A stretch of 64,000 nucleotides of DNA, taken from the NCBI GenBank assembly GCA_004554585.1, contig SFLH01000001.1:62001-126000 (forward strand), read 5' to 3'. Positions 49,858-56,677 of the stretch are shown here, one piece after another (the first letter of the stretch is position 1; every line of letters starts with the position of its first letter). The notes beneath the pieces were generated by a model. The model was given only the letters and a program-made list of their open reading frames with translations, made no database searches and was not told the DNA's origin. The stretch is from Clostridiales bacterium. Lineage in GTDB: Bacteria; Bacillota; Clostridia; Oscillospirales; Oscillospiraceae. The translations under genes and the position numbers were made by a program.

Positions 49858-51138
49858 ATGAAAAACTTGCAGCTGAAACAGAACGGAAGGTTTTACTACG
49901 GTTGGGTCATCACCCTGCTGGGATTCCTGCTGATGACCTTCGCCTATGTGGGCTGCGTCTCGCTGACCAGCATCTTTGTCCTGCCGGTCACAGAGGACTT
50001 GGGGCTCGAGCGAGGCGCCTTTATGACCTACGTGACCCTGCTGTCCCTGGCCTGCATCGTGGTCTCCCCCTTCGCCGGCAAGGCCATGCAGAAGAAAAAT
50101 CCCAAGATCGTCGTGGCCATCGGCTGCGTGATGGGCTTTCTGGGATACCTGGGCTTTTCCCAGTCCTCTTCCCTGACCGCCTTCTATCTCTTCTCCCTGA
50201 TCCTGGGCGTCTGCTTCGCCATGACTGCCCCCGCCCCCGTCTCCATCATGATCAACAGCTGGTTCGGCGGCAAGGTCCGGGGCACCGCCACCGGCATCGC
50301 TTTCATTGGCAGCGGCATTGGCGGCGCCATCCTCTCCCCCATCCTCAACACGGTCATCCAACACTTCGGCTGGCGGGTGGGCTATGTGGTCCTGGGCTGC
50401 GTCTTCCTGGTTATCCTGCTGCCCCTGACCCTGCTGCTGTACGTCAAACGCCCGGAGGACAAGGGCTTTACCCGCATGGGCGAGCTCTCCGGCGAGGCCG
50501 CTGTCGCCCCCGGGGACGGCGAAGTCTCCCACCCTGGCCTGGACCTGAAGCAAGCCCTGCGTACCCCCGAGCTCTGGCTGGCCGCCCTGTCCGCCGTCTT
50601 TGTAGTCTTTGCCTCTAGTGCCATTTTGGCCAATGACGTGTCGTTCTATGTGGAGTGCGGCATGGATTCCACCCGCGCAGCCAGCATCCACGGCATTATG
50701 CTGGGCTCCATGGTCATCGGCAAACCCCTCATGGGGATGCTCATCGACAAGCTGGGCATCAAGATCGGCTCTACTATCTCTACCTTCATCTTCGCCGCCG
50801 TCTTCGTCAGCCTCTCCTCCCTGCCCGTGCTGCCCGCCCTGGTCTATGCCGTGGTAGTCACCTACTGCCTGGGCGCCCCCTCCATCACCATTGTGCCCCC
50901 TCTGACCGTCAACGGCCTGTTTGGGGAAAAGGACTACGGCACCATCGTGGGCGTGATGAACACCGCCACCAGCATCGGCGGCGCCTTCGGCGGCATGATC
51001 GCCGCCCGGGTCTACGATGCCACCGGCAGCTACGTCACCTTCTGGGTCATTGCCGCCGTCTTTGTGGTGGTCAGCGCCCTGATCCGTCTGCTGGCCTTCC
51101 GCCTGAACCAGAAGCGCAACACCTGGTCGGCTGTCTGA
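49858..51138 (+). CDS. MFS transporter (OxlT-like, oxalate/formate antiporter family)
   Basis: The 426-residue protein has 12 predicted membrane helices in two six-helix halves split by a hydrophilic loop (about 200-225). It shows typical MFS loop motifs such as PFAGKAMQKKNPKIVV and GMLIDKLGIKIGS. The OxlT-like family carries mostly carboxylates. Here the substrate may be the compound handled by the amidohydrolase encoded next. It follows a sigma-54 promoter and the AAGGAGG site is strong, so expression should need the divergent activator. Confidence 0.87.
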   Translation: MKNLQLKQNGRFYYGWVITLLGFLLMTFAYVGCVSLTSIFVLPVTEDLGLERGAFMTYVTLLSLACIVVSPFAGKAMQKKNPKIVVAIGCVMGFLGYLGFSQSSSLTAFYLFSLILGVCFAMTAPAPVSIMINSWFGGKVRGTATGIAFIGSGIGGAILSPILNTVIQHFGWRVGYVVLGCVFLVILLPLTLLLYVKRPEDKGFTRMGELSGEAAVAPGDGEVSHPGLDLKQALRTPELWLAALSAVFVVFASSAILANDVSFYVECGMDSTRAASIHGIMLGSMVIGKPLMGMLIDKLGIKIGSTISTFIFAAVFVSLSSLPVLPALVYAVVVTYCLGAPSITIVPPLTVNGLFGEKDYGTIVGVMNTATSIGGAFGGMIAARVYDATGSYVTFWVIAAVFVVVSALIRLLAFRLNQKRNTWSAV

Positions 51139-51153
51139 GACCGGCGAAACCGT

Positions 51154-51169
51154 AAGTCACTGGTGACTT
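51154..51169. repeat. Inverted repeat between MFS and amidohydrolase genes
   Basis: AAGTCAC and GTGACTT (7 bp each, 2-base centre) form a perfect 16-base inverted repeat 16 bases after the MFS stop. There is no T run, so an operator or mRNA-processing hairpin is more likely than a terminator. Confidence 0.55.
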
Positions 51170-51273
51170 GGTGACCCAAATATGACTTCCCCTTTTGACG
51201 GATTTTGGAAAAAATTCCCCCGCCATCCCCTCTGCATTTTCACCAAAAAAGAAAAAAGGAGCGCACAGCAGCC

Positions 51274-52857
51274 ATGAAACGATCTGCCGATTACATCTTA
51301 GAAAACGCCAACATCCTGACCCTGGCCTCCCCAACGCCCCACACCGCCCTGGCTGTGGGGGGCGGCCGGGTGTTGGGGGTGGGCACCCCGGAAGAGCTGG
51401 AGAGCCTGGCCGGCCCCGGGACCCGCCGGGAAAACCTGGGGGGCAGGACCATCCTGCCCGGCCTCAACGACAACCACTGCCACCCCCTGGCCTACGCCGA
51501 CTCTTTCCTGAAAGTGGACCTGAGCGACGTGACCACCCAGGAGGACTTCCTCCAGCGGCTGGCCGACCGGGCGGCTGTCACCCCGGCGGGGGAGTGGATC
51601 TTCGGCTACGGCTACAACGAGATGGCCTTCCCCCAGCAGCGAGAGCCCGACCTGGCCGCTCTGGACGCAGCCGTGGGAGACCACCCCCTCTTCGTCACCC
51701 GCTACTGCCTCCACGCCGCGGTGGTCAACAGCGCGGCCCTGGCCCGGGTGGGCTGGGACGAGACCACCCAGATCCCCGGCGGCAGCCTGGGCAAGGACGC
51801 CAACGGCCGCCTCACCGGCCGCCTGGACGAGAACGCCAAGATGACCATGGACACCCTGGTCCCCGCCCCCTCGGTGGAGACCATCGCCAAGGCCATCCAG
51901 ACCGTCTGCCAGACCTACAATGCCTATGGCGTGACCAGCATCGCCGACATGGGGTCCCGGGCGGAGGAGCCCCCCCTGCTGTCGGTGTGGGCGGCGGCCC
52001 GGTCGGCGGGGTACCTCACGCTGCGGGTGTCCTCCTACCTGATGGATCCGGCCTTCGCGGTCTACGACGGAACGGACCTGCCCTATCCCTTTGGGGATGA
52101 CCTGTACCGGGTGGCGGGCCGGAAGCTCTTCGTGGATGGGGCTGTGGGCGGCGGCACCGCCGGCACCAGCCAACCCAGCGCCGAAGGGGGCTATGGCATC
52201 TACCACCACAGCCAGGAGGAGCTGGACGACCTGGTCTGGCAGGTCCACGCCAGAGGCATCCAAATCTCCACCCACGCCATGGGGGACCAGGCCATCCGCA
52301 TGACCCTGGACGCCTATCGCAAAGCCCAGCAGCGCCTGCCCCTGCCGGACATCCGCCACCGGATCGAGCACGCCGCCTTCGCCGACGAGGCCCTGCTGGG
52401 GCGCATGGCGGAGGAGGGGGTCTGGCCCCTCTTCAACCCCAACCTCCACTGGTACTTCGGCCAGTCCCACATCACCCACTACGGCCAGCGGGGCAAGACC
52501 CAGTATCCCTTCCGCGCAGCCCTAGACAAAGGCCTGCTGCCCGGCAACGGCTCGGATTGCCCCGTCACCCCTCCGGACCCCCGGCCGGGGCTGTACGCAG
52601 CGGTGAACCGGGTGACCAAAGAGGGCACGCCCCTGGAGGCCAGCCAGGCCATCTCCCCAGAGGAGGCACTGAAAACCTACACCCTCTACGGCGCCTACTT
52701 AACCCACGAGGAACAGGACAAGGGCACCCTGGAGCCCGGCAAGCTGGCCGACTTCATCGTGGTGGACCGCAATCCCCTGGCCGTGCCGCCGGAGGAACTG
52801 CTGGACCTGCAGGTGGAGCGCACCGTCCTGGGCGGCAAAACGGTCTACGCCCGCTGA
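51274..52857 (+). CDS. Amidohydrolase family protein (YtcJ-like)
   Basis: The 527-residue protein is a YtcJ/AepA-type metal-dependent amidohydrolase. The N-terminal metal motif is LPGLNDNHCHPLAYADS, later ligands lie in HAMGDQAIRMTL and RHRIEHAAFADEALL, and the final Asp is in GNGSDCPVTPPDPRPGLYAAV. It ends with GTLEPGKLADFIVVDRNPL, typical of the superfamily. It hydrolyses an amide or similar bond, with substrate unknown and likely imported by the MFS protein upstream. GGAG lies rather far (about 12 bases) from the ATG. Confidence 0.9.
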   Translation: MKRSADYILENANILTLASPTPHTALAVGGGRVLGVGTPEELESLAGPGTRRENLGGRTILPGLNDNHCHPLAYADSFLKVDLSDVTTQEDFLQRLADRAAVTPAGEWIFGYGYNEMAFPQQREPDLAALDAAVGDHPLFVTRYCLHAAVVNSAALARVGWDETTQIPGGSLGKDANGRLTGRLDENAKMTMDTLVPAPSVETIAKAIQTVCQTYNAYGVTSIADMGSRAEEPPLLSVWAAARSAGYLTLRVSSYLMDPAFAVYDGTDLPYPFGDDLYRVAGRKLFVDGAVGGGTAGTSQPSAEGGYGIYHHSQEELDDLVWQVHARGIQISTHAMGDQAIRMTLDAYRKAQQRLPLPDIRHRIEHAAFADEALLGRMAEEGVWPLFNPNLHWYFGQSHITHYGQRGKTQYPFRAALDKGLLPGNGSDCPVTPPDPRPGLYAAVNRVTKEGTPLEASQAISPEEALKTYTLYGAYLTHEEQDKGTLEPGKLADFIVVDRNPLAVPPEELLDLQVERTVLGGKTVYAR

Positions 52858-52929
52858 CCCCCTCTTCTCCCCTGCCGCCTTCCCTCTCTTTCCCTGCCAT
52901 CTCCCATCTTTTCCCGAGGTCATCTTCTT
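52858..52929 (+). other. Pyrimidine-rich, G-poor intergenic tract
   Basis: Between the amidohydrolase and antiporter genes lie about 60 bases of nearly pure C and T with very few G. Such C-rich, unstructured RNA resembles Rho-utilisation sequence. The tract ends in a GAGGT site for the antiporter gene. Confidence 0.45.
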
Positions 52930-54150
52930 ATGAACAGCTATCAATTCATCCTGGATCTTCTGCTGATCCTGCTGAGCACGAAACTGCTGGGCCTGCTCTC
53001 CCAGCGCTTTTATCTCCCCGGCGTGGTGGGGGCCCTGCTGGCCGGCCTGCTCATTGGGCCCGCCGTGCTGGGCCTGGTCCACCCCTCCGACTTCCTCTCC
53101 TGCACCGCTAGCATCGGCGTTCTCTTCCTCATGTTCACCTCCGGCCTGGAGACCGATCTGGAAGAGCTCAAACGCTGCGGCGGCGCCTCCTTCGTCATCG
53201 CCCTGGCCGGGGTACTGGTCCCCCTAGCCGGAGGCTTTGGGGTGGGTTTTCTCTTCAACCGCCCGGACATCCTCGCCTCCGACGCCTCCTGCAGCCTGCT
53301 GCTGCAGAACATCTTCCTGGGCACCCTCCTCACCGCCACCTCGGTGAGCATCACCGTGGAGACCCTGCGGGAGCTGGGCAAGCTCAAGTCCAAGGTGGGC
53401 AGCGCCATCCTGGGCGCGGCCATCATCGACGACATTCTGGGCATCCTCGGTCTGACCATCGTCACCAGCTTTTCCGGGGCCCAGGCCAGCATCCCCGCCG
53501 TCTGCGGCAAAATCCTTCTCTTCTTCGTCGCCGCCCTGGCCGCCGGCTGGCTGAGCCGGAAGGTCTTTCGCCAGCTCATCGCCCGGCCTTTCTTCCAGAC
53601 CTCCCTGCTGGTGGTCTTGGCCGTGGCCCTGTGCCTGTTCTTCGCCTTCGGCGCCGAGCACTGGTTCGGCGTGGCGGACATCACCGGCGCCTACGTGGCT
53701 GGCCTGTGCCTGTCCAACCTGGAGGGGGAGGACGCCCGTCTGACCCGCCAAGTGGACACGGTCTCCATGGTCTACCTCTCTCCCGTCTTCTTCGCCAGCA
53801 TCGGCCTGACCGTCACCCGGCAGAGCCTGGAGCCCGCCCTCTGGCTCTTCGTTCTGGCCCTCACGGCGGTGGCCGTGCTGACCAAGCTGGTCGGCTGCAG
53901 TCTGGGGGCCAGGCTGTGCCGGTACTCCCGGCGGCAGAGCCTGCAGATCGGGGTGGGCATGGTCTCCCGAGGTGAGGTGGCCCTGATCATCGCCTCCAAG
54001 GGCATCGCCCTGGGGATGCTGAGCACCCAGCTCTTCTCCGCCGTGGTTCTGGTGGTGGTGGCCACCACCATCCTGACCCCCATTTTGCTCAAACTCACCT
54101 TTTCCCTCCCCAAAAGGGCCACGCGGCCTTTGGGGTCGTCCTGCCATTGA
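52930..54150 (+). CDS. Cation:proton antiporter (CPA2/KefB type)
   Basis: The 406-residue protein has about 12 hydrophobic helices and the CPA2 exchanger core. Features are LPGVVGALLAGLLIGP (about 30-45), MFTSGLETDLEELK (about 70), the ion-binding acidic pair in GAAIIDDILGILG (about 162-174) and late GMVSRGEVALIIASKG (about 340-355). It lacks the cytoplasmic TrkA-N domain of KefB/C. It probably exchanges Na+ or K+ for H+. It is 72 bases after the amidohydrolase gene and ends at a strong terminator, so it may be the third gene of the sigma-54 unit. Confidence 0.9.
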   Translation: MNSYQFILDLLLILLSTKLLGLLSQRFYLPGVVGALLAGLLIGPAVLGLVHPSDFLSCTASIGVLFLMFTSGLETDLEELKRCGGASFVIALAGVLVPLAGGFGVGFLFNRPDILASDASCSLLLQNIFLGTLLTATSVSITVETLRELGKLKSKVGSAILGAAIIDDILGILGLTIVTSFSGAQASIPAVCGKILLFFVAALAAGWLSRKVFRQLIARPFFQTSLLVVLAVALCLFFAFGAEHWFGVADITGAYVAGLCLSNLEGEDARLTRQVDTVSMVYLSPVFFASIGLTVTRQSLEPALWLFVLALTAVAVLTKLVGCSLGARLCRYSRRQSLQIGVGMVSRGEVALIIASKGIALGMLSTQLFSAVVLVVVATTILTPILLKLTFSLPKRATRPLGSSCH

Positions 54151-54170
54151 CGGCCCCGCTCTCTCCCTGG

Positions 54171-54206
54171 GGACCCGCGGCGCAGAACGCCGCGGGTCCT
54201 TTTTTC
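54171..54206 (+). terminator. Intrinsic terminator after the antiporter gene
   Basis: GGACCCGCGGCG pairs with CGCCGCGGGTCC around a 5-base loop and is followed by TTTTTTC. Confidence 0.92.
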
Positions 54207-54297
54207 TGCCCAATCGCGCCGGTTAGAATCGCCGCTTTTGGGGCATGATCTTGGATGAGAACTTCATCCAAGACACATTTCTGGAGGAACACGACCA

Positions 54298-54449
54298 TGA
54301 AACAACCATCCGAACCCGCCACCGCCGGCACCATGGTGCCCGACCTGGAGGGCGCGCCCCGCTCTCTGAGCCACGCCACCCGCACCGGCCCCGTCCTCGC
54401 CGCGCCCCCCGCCCAGACCAGTGTCCAGGGAAAGGAGGCAAAGCCATGA
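54298..54449 (+). CDS. 50-residue ORF coupled to the Clp ATPase gene
   Basis: A CTGGAGGAAC site precedes an ATG at 54298, and the frame encodes 50 mostly disordered residues rich in Pro, Ala, Thr and Ser. Its TGA overlaps the Clp ATPase start as ATGA, the pattern of a translationally coupled pair. A -10-like TAGAAT at 54224-54229 follows the terminator. I recognise no family. It may be a real small protein, such as an adaptor or substrate of the Clp machine, or only a coupling leader. Confidence 0.5.
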
Positions 54450-56479
54450 AGCCCCTCCTTATCCGGCCCAAGGCCGCCCTGGGGGGCTCCTCCCCCTCGC
54501 CCCGGTCCAAGGGGGAGGGGGGCTACTCCCCCACGGCCTCCTCCCCCGCCACCCGGCTGTTGGACCAGCACGCCCGGGACATGGTACGTCTGGCTTTCCA
54601 GGGCCATTACGATCCAGTCACCGGCCGGGACGAGGAGATCCATCGGGTCATCCAGATCCTCCTGCGCCGGCAGAAGAACAACCCCGTCCTTTTGGGCGAA
54701 CCCGGCGTAGGCAAAACCGCCGTGGCCGAGGGCCTGGCCCAGCGCATGGCCCGGGGCCTGGTCCCCGACGCCCTGCGCCACAAGCGGCTGTTGGCCCTGG
54801 ACCTACCCTCGGTCATCGCCGGCACCAAGTATCGGGGGGAGTTTGAGGAGCGGATCAAGAACATCCTGGCCGAGGTGGTCAAGGCAGGCAACGTGATCCT
54901 CTTCCTGGACGAGCTACACACCATCGTGGGGGCGGGCAGCGCCGAGGGAGCCATCGACGCCGCCAACCTGCTCAAGCCCGCCCTGGCCCGGGGGGAGCTC
55001 CAGCTCATCGGCGCCACCACCACCCAGGAGTACCGCCGGACCATCGAAAAGGAGGCCGCCTTGGAGCGGCGCTTTCAGCCCATCCAGGTGGCCGAGCCCA
55101 GCCAGGAGACCACCCTGGCCATCCTCCGCTCCCTGGTCCCCCGGTATAGCATCCACCACGGCCTGACCTTCCAGCCGGAGGCCCTCCAGGCCGCCGTGTC
55201 CCTGTCCGTGCGCTATCTGCCCCAGCGGCGGCTGCCGGACAAGGCCATCGACCTACTGGACGAGGCCGCCTCCCAGGCCCGCCTCCAGGCCCTGGAGCCC
55301 CCAGCGGACTTGAAAGCTCTGGAGGGCCGGGTCCAGACCGCCGCCCGGGAGCGGGACGAGGCCATTGCCGCCCAGGACTACGAGACCGCCGCCCGGTGCC
55401 GGGACGCCGAGGAGGACTTCCGCCGGGAGCTGGACCAGTCTCTGCGCCAGTGGCAGGAGGGCCAGCCCGAGCCAGTGGTCACCAGTCAGGAGGTGGCCCA
55501 GGTGGTCTCCCAGTGGACAGGCATCCCCCTGACCGCCCTGACCCAGTCCGAGCGGGCCCGGCTGCTGGCCCTGGAGGACCAGCTGGGCCGCCGGGTGGCC
55601 GGCCAAAAGGAGGCGGTGGCCGCCGTCTCCCGGGCCATCCGCCGGGGCCGGGCAGGGCTGAAGGACCCAGACCGACCGGTGGGCGCCTTCCTCTTCCTGG
55701 GCCCCACCGGCGTGGGCAAGACCGAGCTATGCCGGGCCCTGGCCCAGGCCCTCTTCGGCAGCGAGGACGCCCTGCTCCGGTTCGACATGACAGAATTTGC
55801 CGAAAAACACACCATGAGCCGCCTGACCGGCGCCCCGCCTGGTTATGTAGGCCACGAGGAGGGCGGGGAGCTCACCGAGGCCGTCCGCCGCCGCCCCTAT
55901 TCCGTCCTGCTCTTTGACGAGCTGGAAAAGGCCCACCCCCAGGTGTGGGGCCTGCTGTTGCAGATCTTGGAGGACGGAGTCCTCACTGACGCCCAGGGCC
56001 GGCGTACGGATTTCCGCAACACGGTCATCGTCATGACCTCCAACGTAGGGGGAACCACCTCGGGCACCCCCCTGGGCTTCTCCGCCGGCAGCGACCCCGC
56101 CAGCGCCCAGGCGGAGATCCTCCAGCGGGAACTGCGCCAGGTCTTTCGGCCGGAATTTCTGGGGCGGCTGGATGAGATCATCTCCTTCCGGCCCCTGGGC
56201 CAGGGAGAGATGGACGCCATCACCCGGAAATACCTGACCTCCTTTGCCCAGCGCCTGGCGGAGGCGGGTGTGGACTTCCTCCCCTCCGACGGGGCCATCC
56301 GCCTGCTAGCCCAAAAGGGTCTGGACCCCCGTTATGGGGCACGGCCCCTGCGGCGGCTGATCCGCAGCCAGGTGGAGATTCCTGCCGCTGAACTGCTGCT
56401 GCGCCAGGACGTGGCCCCCGGGGAGACCCTCTATCTGGAGGCCCAGGACGACCAGTTGGTCCTGTCCCCCCTGTCCTGA
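54446..56479 (+). CDS. Clp ATPase lacking the N domain (ClpC-like)
   Basis: The 677-residue HSP100 unfoldase has two AAA+ modules. D1 Walker A is LLGEPGVGKTAVAEGLA (about 82-98). A short middle region has a UVR-like segment (AQDYETAARCRDAEEDFR), and D2 Walker A is FLGPTGVGKTELCRAL (about 425). The ClpP-docking loop is probably LGF in TSGTPLGFSAG. Instead of the usual double Clp_N repeat, only about 45 low-complexity residues precede D1. It should feed proteins to ClpP. An AAAGGAGG site lies 8 bases before the ATG. An upstream extension of the frame is not credible. Confidence 0.9.
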   Translation: MKPLLIRPKAALGGSSPSPRSKGEGGYSPTASSPATRLLDQHARDMVRLAFQGHYDPVTGRDEEIHRVIQILLRRQKNNPVLLGEPGVGKTAVAEGLAQRMARGLVPDALRHKRLLALDLPSVIAGTKYRGEFEERIKNILAEVVKAGNVILFLDELHTIVGAGSAEGAIDAANLLKPALARGELQLIGATTTQEYRRTIEKEAALERRFQPIQVAEPSQETTLAILRSLVPRYSIHHGLTFQPEALQAAVSLSVRYLPQRRLPDKAIDLLDEAASQARLQALEPPADLKALEGRVQTAARERDEAIAAQDYETAARCRDAEEDFRRELDQSLRQWQEGQPEPVVTSQEVAQVVSQWTGIPLTALTQSERARLLALEDQLGRRVAGQKEAVAAVSRAIRRGRAGLKDPDRPVGAFLFLGPTGVGKTELCRALAQALFGSEDALLRFDMTEFAEKHTMSRLTGAPPGYVGHEEGGELTEAVRRRPYSVLLFDELEKAHPQVWGLLLQILEDGVLTDAQGRRTDFRNTVIVMTSNVGGTTSGTPLGFSAGSDPASAQAEILQRELRQVFRPEFLGRLDEIISFRPLGQGEMDAITRKYLTSFAQRLAEAGVDFLPSDGAIRLLAQKGLDPRYGARPLRRLIRSQVEIPAAELLLRQDVAPGETLYLEAQDDQLVLSPLS

Positions 56480-56544
56480 CGGAGGCTCTTTGTCCCGCCA
56501 GGGTACGTCTTTGGGCTTTTTTCCAAATCCAGCCAGCCATCTTT

Positions 56545-56558
56545 TGTCACCTATGACA
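56545..56558. repeat. Inverted repeat upstream of the activase promoter
   Basis: TGTCA and TGACA flank CCTA, centred about 53 bases before the predicted transcription start. The 5-4-5 layout resembles CRP/FNR-type sites, but the identity of any binding protein is unknown. Confidence 0.4.
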
Positions 56559-56569
56559 CAAGTTTTCCG

Positions 56570-56598
56570 TTGTGTTTCGACACGGGATACGTTATAAT
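56570..56598 (+). promoter_or_regulatory. Promoter of the activase operon
   Basis: TTGTGT (56570-56575) and TATAAT (56593-56598) are 17 bases apart. Confidence 0.65.
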
Positions 56599-56677
56599 AT
56601 TGGGAACCTCTGCAATAGAATGGGACATCCCTCTCTTTTTCAGGGGCTGAACTTGTGCAATGTTTCGAGGTGACGTC

